DNA of 64,000 nt from Bacteroidota bacterium (GTDB lineage Bacteria; Bacteroidota; Bacteroidia; Bacteroidales; VadinHA17): the NCBI GenBank assembly GCA_029547705.1, contig JAKPOU010000034.1:84508-148507 (forward strand), written 5' to 3'. Position numbers and translations under genes: made by a program. Within the stretch, counting starts at the first letter, position 1, and each line of letters opens with the position of its first letter. The notes under the pieces were generated by a model. It had not been told where the DNA came from, did not search any database, and saw only the letters and a program-made list of their open reading frames with translations. Shown piece by piece: positions 8,681 to 17,438 of this stretch.

Positions 8681-10171
8681 ATGTGCAGAATAAAATTCTT
8701 GCCGGTAATTCTGATAGCCGGTTCTGTTCTCGTGTCATGCAAGGGAGGCAAACAGGCCAATACATCTCCCACCACCGGATGGAGGTATAACAGTCCTGAT
8801 CACGGTGGTTTTGAAGTGGTTTTGGGTGCTGAACAGAAAACGGGTCCCGGGCTTGTCCTTATAGAAGGGGGCAGGTTCACCATGGGACAGGTTCAGCAGG
8901 ATGTTTTGTTTGACTGGAACAACAAGCCGCGCACAGTCACCGTATCATCTTTTTATATGGATGAAACCGAGATAACCAACGTTGATTACCGTGAATATCT
9001 TTACTGGCTGAGGCGTGTGTATGTTGATTATCCCGAAGTATACAGGAGGGCTTTGCCAGATACGCTTGTATGGAGAAGTCCCCTGGGCTTCAATGATCCC
9101 TATGTTCAGTACTATTTCCGTCATCCGGCATATAACACCTATCCGGTTGTCGGTGTTAACTGGCTGCAGGCCAATGATTACTGCCTGTGGAGGAGTGACC
9201 GGGTCAATGAACAGATCCTTATTGATGAAGGTGAGCTGAAGCCTGATCCCGAGCAGAAGAATCAGAACAATTTCAATACCGAAGCATACCTTGTTGGGCA
9301 GTATGAAGGTGTAGTGAACCGGCTGAGAGAGAGTCTCAATCCCAATCAGACTGAAAGAAGGACAACTTTTGAAGACGGAGTGCTTCTTCCCAACTACCGC
9401 CTTCCCACTGAAGCCGAATGGGAATATGCTGCATATGGTCTGCGGGGCAATACATACCAGGAAAGGATTTATGAAAGAAGGATTTATCCATGGGACGGCC
9501 ATAATGTAAGGAATGCCAAAAAGCGTCACCGCGGCCAGATGATGGCGAACTTTGTCCGGGGCAGGGGAGATATGATGGGTGTGGCAGGAAGTCTTAACGA
9601 TAATGCAAGCATCACAGCCGATGTGAAATCCTACTGGCCCAATGATTATGGCCTCTATTGCATGGCCGGCAACGTGAACGAATGGGTTCTGGATGTGTAC
9701 CGTCCGCTTTCATCGGACGACGTTGATGCATTCAACCCTTTCAGGGGCAACGTGTATACCGATCTCCGCCGTGATGCAAACGGCAATGTGGTTACAAAAA
9801 ACAATCTCGGCCGTTTGTATATTGATACCGTAAAGGACATTGATGTGGCCAACAGGTATAATTACCAGAAGGGAGATTACAGGAACTACAGGGATGGCGA
9901 CCTGCAGTCCTCAATAACAAGTGACTGGCGTGCAGATGACGGCATGAGGGGGTCTGAAAGAATGTATGCCCAGAGTACCGGAGCTGAAGGTGCGAGTGAT
10001 TATGTCACGCTGATAAATGATAATGCCAGGGTTTTCAAGGGAGGTTCCTGGAAAGACAGGGCATACTGGCTCAATCCTTCCACACGGCGTTTCCTTGACC
10101 AGGAAAGCTGCCGCGATGATCTCGGATTCAGATGCGCAATGATCAGAGTAGGAAGTCCTGCAGGGTTCTGA
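8681..10171 (+). CDS. gldJ: Gliding motility / T9SS lipoprotein GldJ
   Basis: GldJ is an outer-membrane lipoprotein with a formylglycine-generating-enzyme (SUMF1) fold. It stabilises GldK and other T9SS/gliding components and may form part of the periplasmic track. The sequence has a lipobox ending at Cys20 (SVLVSC), the FGE-sulfatase opening IEGGRFTMG, MDETEITNVDYREYL, the central LPTEAEWEYAAYG, then MAGNVNEWVLDVY and KGGSWKDRAYWLNP, ending DDLGFRCAM. A long insert between the second and third blocks is characteristic of GldJ/GldK. The catalytic cysteine pair of true FGE is not evident, so it is probably non-enzymatic. The gene is followed by a perfect palindromic terminator and murF, the gldJ-murF order known from Flavobacterium. 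GldK is the nearest alternative assignment. Confidence 0.85.
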   Translation: MCRIKFLPVILIAGSVLVSCKGGKQANTSPTTGWRYNSPDHGGFEVVLGAEQKTGPGLVLIEGGRFTMGQVQQDVLFDWNNKPRTVTVSSFYMDETEITNVDYREYLYWLRRVYVDYPEVYRRALPDTLVWRSPLGFNDPYVQYYFRHPAYNTYPVVGVNWLQANDYCLWRSDRVNEQILIDEGELKPDPEQKNQNNFNTEAYLVGQYEGVVNRLRESLNPNQTERRTTFEDGVLLPNYRLPTEAEWEYAAYGLRGNTYQERIYERRIYPWDGHNVRNAKKRHRGQMMANFVRGRGDMMGVAGSLNDNASITADVKSYWPNDYGLYCMAGNVNEWVLDVYRPLSSDDVDAFNPFRGNVYTDLRRDANGNVVTKNNLGRLYIDTVKDIDVANRYNYQKGDYRNYRDGDLQSSITSDWRADDGMRGSERMYAQSTGAEGASDYVTLINDNARVFKGGSWKDRAYWLNPSTRRFLDQESCRDDLGFRCAMIRVGSPAGF

Positions 10172-10196
10172 TTGTAAAAAAATAAAACTATCTTTA

Positions 10197-10230
10197 GCCC
10201 CATTATGATATCATAATGGGGCATTTTTTT
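10197..10230 (+). terminator. Perfect palindromic terminator between gldJ and murF
   Basis: Bases 10197-10222 (GCCCCATTATGAT/ATCATAATGGGGC) form a 26-nt perfect palindrome, followed by A and seven Ts. The right arm contains the ATG used as the murF start in the ORF track, which argues for the downstream ATG at 10240. Confidence 0.85.
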
Positions 10231-10239
10231 GAAAATATA

Positions 10240-11529
10240 ATGACAGAGCAGATTTATCAGCTTTTCAGGGAATCCAAAGGCTTGTCAACAGATTCGCGGA
10301 CCATTTCGGAAGGGCAGATGTTCCTTGCCCTCTGGGGAAATAAGTTCAACGGCAATAAGTATGCTGCTGATGCCCTTAAGAAGGGGGCTTCATGGGCTGT
10401 TATCGATGATCCGGCCTTTGAAACGGAAAAAACCATTCTGGTGGATGACACGCTGATGGAGTTGCATAAGCTTGCGACACATCACAGGAAGGAACTGAAA
10501 TGCCCGGTTCTGGCAGTTACGGGTTCCAACGGAAAGACAACGACTAAGGAGCTTATCGCGGCAGTTCTTTCAAAGAAGTACAGGGTTCATTCCACAAAAA
10601 GGAATCTCAATAATCAGATTGGCGTGCCCCTCACCATATTATCAGCACAGGAGGGCACTGAGATCATGGTACTTGAGATGGGCGCCAGCCATATCGGCGA
10701 GATCAGGACACTCTGTCTCATAGCCCGGCCCGATTACGGGATCATTACCAATATAGGTGCGGCACATATGGAAGGTTTCGGATCAATCGAGGGGGTTGCG
10801 AAAGCAAAAACGGAACTCTATGAACATCTCCGCAAGGTAAACGGCATAGCCTTCTACAATGACAGGGACAGACTGATCAGCTCAAAGATCTACGGAATGG
10901 TCAACAGGGCGGTTCCCTTCTCGGATCCGGCAGGGACGGCACTGAAAGCAGTTCCTGAGATTACCGGCCTGAACCTGGCGGTAAACGTGAAGTACCGTAA
11001 AAAGAAACTGAAGGTTCAGACAAAGCTGTTCGGAGCCTATAATGCTGACAACGTCAGGGCAGCTATGGCGGTGGGACTGTTTTTCGGTGTTGACATTGAG
11101 GATATTGCCGATGCAATTGAAAACTATGAACCGGAAGACAATCGTTCGCGTGTGATTGTCACGGAGAACAACACCCTGATCAGCGATTCATACAATGCCA
11201 ACCCGGTAAGCATGAAGCTTGCCCTGGAATCATTTGCGGCAATAAAGGCAGAAAACAAATTGTGCATTCTGGGCGACATGCTTGAGCTCGGGGACAGGAC
11301 GGAGGAGGAACATAAAAAAATACACCGGGTGCTTACGGATCACAATCTTCAGAATGTAATGCTGACGGGTCCGGTATTTACGAAAGTTTCCGCCGGATTC
11401 AGGTTCAAGACATTCTCGAGCGTCGGCAGGCTCAGGAAATATCTGAAGCTTAAACCTGTGAAGGGATACCATATTCTTATAAAAGGCTCCAGGGGAATGG
11501 CTCTTGAGCAGATTTATGATGTATTGTGA
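10240..11529 (+). CDS. murF: UDP-N-acetylmuramoyl-tripeptide--D-alanyl-D-alanine ligase
   Basis: MurF adds the D-Ala-D-Ala dipeptide to UDP-MurNAc-tripeptide in the cytoplasm, the last soluble step of peptidoglycan precursor synthesis. The N-terminal substrate-binding domain (LSTDSRTISEGQMFLAL) is followed by the ATP-binding loop VTGSNGKTTTKELIA, then EMGASHIGEI, TNIGAAHMEGFGS, the linker DDNRSRV-like segment, ISDSYNANPVSM and the C-terminal domain with LGDMLELGD. The track start at 10216 lies inside the gldJ terminator stem. The in-frame ATG at 10240 gives 429 residues beginning MTEQIYQLF and is the better start. It converges with the metallophosphoesterase gene, 8 nt away. Confidence 0.95.
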   Translation: MTEQIYQLFRESKGLSTDSRTISEGQMFLALWGNKFNGNKYAADALKKGASWAVIDDPAFETEKTILVDDTLMELHKLATHHRKELKCPVLAVTGSNGKTTTKELIAAVLSKKYRVHSTKRNLNNQIGVPLTILSAQEGTEIMVLEMGASHIGEIRTLCLIARPDYGIITNIGAAHMEGFGSIEGVAKAKTELYEHLRKVNGIAFYNDRDRLISSKIYGMVNRAVPFSDPAGTALKAVPEITGLNLAVNVKYRKKKLKVQTKLFGAYNADNVRAAMAVGLFFGVDIEDIADAIENYEPEDNRSRVIVTENNTLISDSYNANPVSMKLALESFAAIKAENKLCILGDMLELGDRTEEEHKKIHRVLTDHNLQNVMLTGPVFTKVSAGFRFKTFSSVGRLRKYLKLKPVKGYHILIKGSRGMALEQIYDVL

Positions 11530-11537
11530 TCCGGAAC

Positions 11538-12695
11538 TCAGTTCTGTCCGCTGCCGGTAAATTCCAGATCCACCTGTATCACTTCGGATCTTCCGGATGT
11601 TCTCACCCGTGGTCCCCACAGACCAAAACCCGAAGAGACTATTACATGGGTATTCCCTATTTTCCTGTGTCCGTAGCCTACCTCATAAATTTTGTCAATA
11701 AGGTAGTTGAGAGGCCACAGCTGTCCTTTGTGGGTATGGCCGGACAGCTGAAGGTCAATGCCATTATCTGCTGCCTCACCCAGTTGCAGGGGCTGATGGT
11801 CCAGCAGTATAAGCGGAAATGAATGATCGGCATTTTCAATGAGTTTTCCGACCGGCATTCTTTTTTCTGACAGGTACCTCTGTGAATCCCTGTCGAGCCT
11901 TCCTGCCACCTGTATACCGCCGGGAAGAACTATCATCTCGTCCCTGAGTATTCTTATACCCCTGCTTTCGATGTACGGGATGGTTCTGTCAGCTCCCCCT
12001 ATATATTCATGGTTGCCTGTTATGGCATACAGTCCGTCTCTCGTGTCAGGTCCGGTGAAGTATTTCAGGAGATCGCCCCTGAGAACCGGACCAAGTTCCC
12101 CGTCTATAATATCGCCAAGCAGGAATACCGCATCCGGTTTGATTTCCTCAAGTATTGAAGAAAGTTTTCTAATGCTCCGCTTGCGGATAATACTCCCGAG
12201 ATGAATGTCGGAAACTGCGGCAATTCTCATGGTGCTGACACCTTCTGTCTTCTTCGGAAGGGATATTTCATATTTTTTTACCACCGGAATGACTGCATTG
12301 ATGAAACCGCCCATGATCAGAAGAGATGAGCCTGCAAGGATCAGTATGAAGGCCCACCTGCGGTAAAGCGGGATGTTTTCCGGATGAAGGATGCCGGTGA
12401 TCCTGAACAGGATGAACAGTATATCTGACAGAAGGAAAAAAATGAAGCCATAGAAAAGGAAGGCAATCCAGAATCCCCCTGCAATGTTCAGTATGTCTGA
12501 GAAAACAGTTGAATGCCTGGTTTCCAGGAATTTGGCTACGATAAAGGTTGTGGCGAGTGAAATGAACACTACTGTGTAGGTCAGTCTGCCCGTCCGCGGC
12601 ACAAAACTGTAACCCTTAAGAAAGATATACAGGTTTCCAATGAAATATATGATAAAAACGATTGTGAAAAATATGAGGAACTGCGATATTTTCAT
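11538..12695 (-). CDS. Membrane-anchored metallophosphoesterase (YkuE-like)
   Basis: A calcineurin-like phosphoesterase follows an N-terminal membrane domain. Three or four hydrophobic segments occupy about residues 1-145. The catalytic domain then shows AVSDIHLGS, LLGDIIDGE, ITGNHEYIGG, LLDHQPLQ and SGHTHKGQLWP, i.e. all metal-ligand blocks of the D-(x)n-GD-(x)n-GNH[DE]-H-GHxH family. It resembles Bacillus YkuE and related enzymes proposed to act on membrane lipids such as UDP-diacylglucosamine analogues. The substrate here is unknown. Its ATG overlaps the GT2 stop by 4 nt, so it is the last gene of the mtaB-suhB-acyltransferase-GT2 series, in keeping with an envelope role. Confidence 0.85.
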   Translation of the reverse strand: MKISQFLIFFTIVFIIYFIGNLYIFLKGYSFVPRTGRLTYTVVFISLATTFIVAKFLETRHSTVFSDILNIAGGFWIAFLFYGFIFFLLSDILFILFRITGILHPENIPLYRRWAFILILAGSSLLIMGGFINAVIPVVKKYEISLPKKTEGVSTMRIAAVSDIHLGSIIRKRSIRKLSSILEEIKPDAVFLLGDIIDGELGPVLRGDLLKYFTGPDTRDGLYAITGNHEYIGGADRTIPYIESRGIRILRDEMIVLPGGIQVAGRLDRDSQRYLSEKRMPVGKLIENADHSFPLILLDHQPLQLGEAADNGIDLQLSGHTHKGQLWPLNYLIDKIYEVGYGHRKIGNTHVIVSSGFGLWGPRVRTSGRSEVIQVDLEFTGSGQN

Positions 12696-13717
12696 CGTGA
12701 TGTGAGTATGTCAAATGTTCTTTTCTTCAGGATATAAAACTCGAAAACCAGGCATTTGTTCAGTATCAGTCCGTGAGCTTCCTTTTGCCCGCAGGCCCTG
12801 GCCATTTTTCTTTTCTGCCTTAGTTTCCCGATATTCCTGTAATAGTGCACATGGGCCCTTAAAACGGCCAAGGAGCTTCTGAACTGTCCCTTCAGGAGAA
12901 AAAATACTGCCGCTATGCCATCGAGAATTTTTCTTTTGAACATTGTTCTTCTGAATTCCCTGTCGGGCAGGTTTTTATACAGAAGGAACAGGCTGTTCCG
13001 GAAATTCAGGTATGTCTTGAAAGGAGATTCATACGGAAGTGCACCTCCGCCGACGTGATAGATGGCAGAATCAGGCACGAATGAAACACGGTAGCCGGCT
13101 TTGTGGAAGCGCCAGCAAAGATCTATTTCTTCCATATGGGCGAAGAAATCGGGATCGAATCCTCCGCATTCCTTCCATGCTGAGGATCTGACGATCATAC
13201 AGGCACCGGTTGACCAGAATATATCTGTCCGGCTGTCATACTGCCCCCTGTCTTTTTCAATTCTGAAAAGGACACGTCCCCTGCAGAGGGGATAGCCGTA
13301 TTTGTCAATAAACCCGCCTGCAGCTCCGGCATATTCAAAATAATCCCTGTTGTGGTATGACAGGATTTTAGGCTGGCATGAAGCCGTATCGGGACTGGAA
13401 TCCATATATTTCACCAGGGGGTCGAGCCACCGGGGAGTAACTTCGATATCCGAATTCAGGAGTACGTAATATTGTGAATCTATCTGTGCCAGTGCCAGAT
13501 TATAGCCTTCCGCGAAGCCGTGATTCTTTTCAAGCCGGATAAGTCTGACATTGCTTACTTCCGAGGTGATCCAGTCCTGTGATCCGTCAGTTGAACCATT
13601 GTCTGCCACGAATATTTCCGTTCCGGTACCGGCGGTATGCCTTACCACTCCCGGAAGAAACATTTTCAGATATTTCAGTCCGTTCCAGTTCAATATGACA
13701 ACTGCAGTTTTGATCAT
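12692..13717 (-). CDS. Glycosyltransferase family 2
   Basis: A GT-A fold inverting glycosyltransferase. The N-terminus VVILNWNGLKYL, the FVADNGSTDGSQDW block and LLNSDIEVTPRWLDPLV (DxD equivalent) bind the nucleotide sugar. FWSTGACMIVRSSAW and DFFAHMEEIDLCWRF are the acceptor-side motifs of rhamnosyl/galactosyl-type GT2 enzymes. The C-terminal ~90 residues are basic and partly hydrophobic, suggesting membrane association. It lies between an LpxL-type acyltransferase (10 nt upstream) and a membrane phosphoesterase (4-nt overlap downstream), so a role in surface glycan or glycolipid synthesis is likely. The sugar and acceptor cannot be read from the sequence. Confidence 0.88.
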   Translation of the reverse strand: MIKTAVVILNWNGLKYLKMFLPGVVRHTAGTGTEIFVADNGSTDGSQDWITSEVSNVRLIRLEKNHGFAEGYNLALAQIDSQYYVLLNSDIEVTPRWLDPLVKYMDSSPDTASCQPKILSYHNRDYFEYAGAAGGFIDKYGYPLCRGRVLFRIEKDRGQYDSRTDIFWSTGACMIVRSSAWKECGGFDPDFFAHMEEIDLCWRFHKAGYRVSFVPDSAIYHVGGGALPYESPFKTYLNFRNSLFLLYKNLPDREFRRTMFKRKILDGIAAVFFLLKGQFRSSLAVLRAHVHYYRNIGKLRQKRKMARACGQKEAHGLILNKCLVFEFYILKKRTFDILTSR

Positions 13718-13727
13718 TGTCAGTGTC

Positions 13728-14591
13728 TTAATATTTCCATCTCCTGTGAGTCCATAACCAGTATTCGGGTTTTTCCCTGATTATTTCTTCAAGTCTCCTG
13801 ACATGGCTGTCGGTTACGGAGTATTCCTCCAGCCCTGATGTATGTTCGAACAGCATTTCCGTTGAATAGGAATAATAGCCTCTCCGTATTTTCCGGATAT
13901 TCATGAACACCACGGCCATATCGTATTTAAGGGCTATTTTTTCTGCTCCGAGATATACCGGTGTGTCCTGGTTCAGGAACCTGGTCCTGTATTTTATCTC
14001 CGCCCTGGGGGGAGTCTGGTCGGCTATAAGACCATAAACTGCCTTAACACTGTTTTTCCTGTTAGTGAGAATTTCCCGTATTATAGCGGACATTGCAACA
14101 GGAGTGGCCTTGTTTCTCGATCTGATTCCGAGCATGAACCTGTCGAAGTGCTTATTGTTCAGGGCCCTGTACACAGGGACGCATTTATGTCCGGTGAATG
14201 CCGGGAGGATGTTCGTCCATTCCCAGTTGCAGTAGTGGCTGTACACCATGACTACATCACGTCCTTCGGCAAAGAGTCTGTCAAGCAGTCCGGGATTTTC
14301 ATAATGCATCCGTTCAGCCAGCTCCTCATTGCTTATATGGATGAGTTTCAGTATTTCCACTACCAGATCGCAGAAATGGCGGTAGAACTTTTTGCTGATG
14401 GCTGCCAGCTCCCTTTCGCTTTTTTCCGGAAATGCATTTCTCAGATTTGTTATTACAACTTTTCGCCGGTATCCCGGGAAATAAAATGCCAGAAGGAAGA
14501 GGAAGTCGGAAAACAGGTATAATATCTTCAGTGGCAGCAGGCTTATTGCCCAGCTGATCCCGTAGAAGATATAGAATCCTGCAGCCTCCAT
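13728..14591 (-). CDS. Lysophospholipid/lipid A acyltransferase family protein (LpxL/HtrB-like)
   Basis: The 287-residue protein belongs to the LpxL/HtrB family of inner-membrane acyltransferases that add secondary acyl chains to lipid A or make related acylated lipids. An N-terminal hydrophobic segment (about residues 3-35) is followed by the catalytic HX4[DE] motif in YSHYCNWEW and the downstream LIADQTPP segment typical of the family. RRLEEIIREKPEYWLWTHRRWK at the C-terminus is the conserved end. In Bacteroidota this family includes ornithine-lipid and sphingolipid-related members, so the exact acceptor is open. It sits 10 nt after the inositol-phosphatase-like gene and 10 nt before GT2. 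Confidence 0.86.
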   Translation of the reverse strand: MEAAGFYIFYGISWAISLLPLKILYLFSDFLFLLAFYFPGYRRKVVITNLRNAFPEKSERELAAISKKFYRHFCDLVVEILKLIHISNEELAERMHYENPGLLDRLFAEGRDVVMVYSHYCNWEWTNILPAFTGHKCVPVYRALNNKHFDRFMLGIRSRNKATPVAMSAIIREILTNRKNSVKAVYGLIADQTPPRAEIKYRTRFLNQDTPVYLGAEKIALKYDMAVVFMNIRKIRRGYYSYSTEMLFEHTSGLEEYSVTDSHVRRLEEIIREKPEYWLWTHRRWKY

Positions 14592-14601
14592 AGATCCGGG
14601 A

Positions 14602-15399
14602 TTAGCTATTCATAAATTTAGCGACGGTTTCGAGAAATTCAGAATAAAGAAGATTGTTTGAAGCGATTACGTCGGAACCTGAAAGATTTTTTTCATTGCC
14701 TCTGAAGTCGCTTACTTTTCCTCCCGCCTCCCTCACGATTATTGTTGCTGCGGCTATATCCCAGGGATTAAGGCCGTATTCATAGAATGTTTCGAATCTT
14801 CCGCAGGCGACATAGGCCATGTCAATTGCAGCCGAACCGAGTCTTCTGATCCCGTGGGTGGTCTTTGAAAAATGTTTCAGGCTTTCCAGGAACTCATTCA
14901 GCCTGCTGAAATCGTTGTACGGGAATCCCGTGGCAATGAGACTGTCGGAGAAGCTTTTTATTTCAGACACATGAATGGCCCTGTCATTGAGCCAGGCTCC
15001 CCCGTTTTTCCATGCGGTGAAGGTTTCCGATCCGACTGCTTCATAAACGACGCCGGCAACCGGTTCTTCATCTTCCAGGAGTCCGATGCTTATTGCATAG
15101 GGCTGAAGGCCATGGACAAAGTTGGTGGTTCCGTCAAGAGGATCAATTACCCAGCAATATCTTCCGCATTTTTTTGATGATGTTCCCTCTTCCGTAATGA
15201 AGCCGGCTTCCGGAAGGATCAGACTCAGTTTCTCCACCAGCATTTCTTCCGACTTCCTGTCGACATAGCTTACAAGGTCGTGAAGTCCCTTTTTTTCAGT
15301 ACGGCTGATATCGAATCCCGCCGATTCACGCCGGATGAATTTTCCTGTTTCGCGTGCAAGTTCTGCCACTTCACTCACTATGGATTTTAAATCTTTCAT
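14602..15399 (-). CDS. Inositol monophosphatase family protein (SuhB-like)
   Basis: A 265-residue Mg2+-dependent, Li+-sensitive phosphatase of the IMPase family. Metal-binding motifs are ITEEG near residue 67, the signature WVIDPLDGTTNFVHG and the C-terminal LNPWDIAAATIIVREAGG. The family hydrolyses inositol monophosphates and related sugar phosphates, and SuhB members also have RNA-polymerase-linked functions. Which applies here is unknown. The start codon overlaps the mtaB stop as TAATG (15397-15401), a classic coupled junction. It sits in an operon-like minus-strand series with envelope genes. Confidence 0.92.
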   Translation of the reverse strand: MKDLKSIVSEVAELARETGKFIRRESAGFDISRTEKKGLHDLVSYVDRKSEEMLVEKLSLILPEAGFITEEGTSSKKCGRYCWVIDPLDGTTNFVHGLQPYAISIGLLEDEEPVAGVVYEAVGSETFTAWKNGGAWLNDRAIHVSEIKSFSDSLIATGFPYNDFSRLNEFLESLKHFSKTTHGIRRLGSAAIDMAYVACGRFETFYEYGLNPWDIAAATIIVREAGGKVSDFRGNEKNLSGSDVIASNNLLYSEFLETVAKFMNS

Positions 15400-16709
15400 T
15401 ATGATCTGTTTAATTCAATATTCATATTTCCGGATGCAGACATGCCGAGTATTTTTACTTTCCTGACCGTTCCGGCAAGGGCTGCCTCCCAGGGATGTTC
15501 AACCCTGATGTAGTTTCCGGTGAAACCATATATCATTCCTTTGTTTCTGACATGTTCGAAAAGTACTTCCGCGTTTTTCCCCCTGTTCCGTTCCCTGAAC
15601 TCCAGTGCTTTTTTCTGTGACAGTTCCAGGAGTTTTTTACTTCTCAGACTCTTCAGCTCGTGCGGAACTTTTCCCGGAAGCTTTTCAGCGGCAGTTCCCG
15701 GCCTTTCCGAAAAGGGAAAGACATGAAGGTATGAGAGGGGCAGATTCTCCAGAAAGGAATAAGTCTCTGCAAAATCCGCTTCATTCTCTCCGGGGAAGCC
15801 CACTATAACATCGGCCCCGATACCGGCCAGCGGGATTGCTTCGCTTATGTGCCTTACCCTTCCGGCAAACAGGTCCTTTCTGTATCTCCTTCTCATGAGG
15901 GCAAGTATTCTGTCACATCCGCTCTGCAGCGGTATGTGGAAGTGGGGCATGATCCGTGGTTCTGCCGAGCATATTTCAATAAGCCCGTCCGTAAGCAGGT
16001 TGGGTTCAACCGAGGATATCCTGTAGCGCTCTATCCCTTCCACCCTGACCAGTTCCTTCAGAAGTTCCGCAAGTGATTCCCCTGTGGATCTGCCGAAATC
16101 CCCCGTGTTGACACCGGTCAGGACGATTTCCTTCACGCCTCCGGCAGCTATTGCCCTGGCCTCGTCAAGCAGTGTCTGTATTCCGGGATTCCGGCTTTTT
16201 CCCCTTGCCATGGGAATGGTGCAGTAGGAACAGTTATAATCACATCCGTCCTGCACTTTCAGAAAGGATCTTGTGCGGTCGCCGGCGGAATAGGAATGCA
16301 TGAAACCGTCACTGTCAGAAAGCTCACAGGAATGAATCTCGGCCCCGCGCCTTTTGCTTGTATCCTCAAGAAATCCAGCAATATTGAATCTCTCGTTGGT
16401 TCCCAGCACGAGATCGACTCCCGGTATGGAAGCAAGTTCTTCAGGCCTGAGCTGTGCATAGCATCCTGTAACAGCAATAAATGCGTCAGGCGACCGGCTG
16501 ATGATTCTTTTTACGGCCTGCCGGCATTTCCTGTCAGCAATACCGGTTACCGTACAGGTGTTGATAATATATATATCAGCCTTCTGTCCGTCGGCAACCC
16601 TTTCAAATCTTTCCGGCGGGAATGATCTTGCAAGGGTTGATGTTTCAGCGAAGTTTAACTTGCAGCCAAGAGTATGAAATGCTATTTTTTTCTTTCTGCT
16701 GTCGTTCAT
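15399..16709 (-). CDS. mtaB: tRNA (N6-threonylcarbamoyladenosine37-C2)-methylthiotransferase MtaB
   Basis: MtaB is a radical-SAM methylthiotransferase that converts t6A37 to ms2t6A in ANN-decoding tRNAs. The N-terminal UPF0004 domain carries cluster-binding cysteines in TLGCKLN, INTCTVTGIADRKCR and VTGCYAQ. The radical-SAM CxxxCxxC is QDGCDYNCSYCTIP. A C-terminal TRAM-like region follows (about residues 370-436). The CTVTGIAD form and 436-residue length fit MtaB rather than MiaB or RimO. It starts 16 nt after the DUF1080 stop and its own stop overlaps the next start. Confidence 0.93.
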   Translation of the reverse strand: MNDSRKKKIAFHTLGCKLNFAETSTLARSFPPERFERVADGQKADIYIINTCTVTGIADRKCRQAVKRIISRSPDAFIAVTGCYAQLRPEELASIPGVDLVLGTNERFNIAGFLEDTSKRRGAEIHSCELSDSDGFMHSYSAGDRTRSFLKVQDGCDYNCSYCTIPMARGKSRNPGIQTLLDEARAIAAGGVKEIVLTGVNTGDFGRSTGESLAELLKELVRVEGIERYRISSVEPNLLTDGLIEICSAEPRIMPHFHIPLQSGCDRILALMRRRYRKDLFAGRVRHISEAIPLAGIGADVIVGFPGENEADFAETYSFLENLPLSYLHVFPFSERPGTAAEKLPGKVPHELKSLRSKKLLELSQKKALEFRERNRGKNAEVLFEHVRNKGMIYGFTGNYIRVEHPWEAALAGTVRKVKILGMSASGNMNIELNRS

Positions 16710-16725
16710 GCAATATTCCTTCAGG

Positions 16726-17409
16726 CTATTCTTTCAGCCTTGTAAGCCATACATTTCTGAATTCAATGGCCCTGCCCTCGCTCTGCAGGCATATGTGACC
16801 CTCCTTCAGGCTCGTACCGGTCGCCCTGTTCATCAGGACATCATTAAGCGTAACATCAATATTGTCAGAAATACAGGTTATTTCCATCTTGTTCCATTCA
16901 CCCACGGGCTTTTCTGCTGATTCAGCCAGTTTGGCCACGATAATGGTTGATTTGTCGGTTCTTTCATTCATGTCTGAGCCGCCCATGCACAGGAGATCTC
17001 CGGCATTACCGGCCTTCAGCTGGACTTCAAAGCATTTCGGCCAGATTGTGTCAGGCTGCTGAACATGGATGAAAACACCGCTGTTCGTGGCTTCCGTTGG
17101 GTATCTCCATTCAACATGAAGGGCATAATTGCCGTAAACTTCCCCTGTTCTCATATACCCGAAAGGATCACCGCTGATGTGGATCACGCCGTTTTTTATC
17201 GTGAACACTTCCGAGGCATCTGCCGAAGGATCTCTCAGGAAGAAGGTCCAGTTGCTGAGGTCTTTGCCATTGAAGAGCATTACTTTCTCAGTGGCTGATG
17301 CTGTTTCGCCCCCGTCCTTTTTTGTTTTTGTACGGCCGCATGAACTGAATGATACAATTGCGGCAACAGTAAGGAGAACCAGGATAGTTTTTACATGTTT
17401 GATTTTCAT
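16726..17409 (-). CDS. DUF1080 (3-keto-disaccharide hydrolase domain) lipoprotein
   Basis: This is a 227-residue lipoprotein: hydrophobic signal followed by lipobox SFSSC with Cys24. The rest is a single DUF1080 domain of concanavalin/laminin-G fold: MLFNGKDLSNWTFF at the start, WRYPTEATNSGVFIHV in the middle, and GEWNKMEITC plus IEFRNVWLTRL at the end. DUF1080 proteins have been linked to cleavage of 3-keto glycosides, and many are carbohydrate-binding or of unknown activity. It is located between phoH and mtaB with short gaps (29 and 16 nt), so it may be co-transcribed with them, although no functional link is obvious. Confidence 0.87.
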   Translation of the reverse strand: MKIKHVKTILVLLTVAAIVSFSSCGRTKTKKDGGETASATEKVMLFNGKDLSNWTFFLRDPSADASEVFTIKNGVIHISGDPFGYMRTGEVYGNYALHVEWRYPTEATNSGVFIHVQQPDTIWPKCFEVQLKAGNAGDLLCMGGSDMNERTDKSTIIVAKLAESAEKPVGEWNKMEITCISDNIDVTLNDVLMNRATGTSLKEGHICLQSEGRAIEFRNVWLTRLKE

Positions 17410-17438
17410 AATAATTTGTATTTAAGTTATTTGAATTA

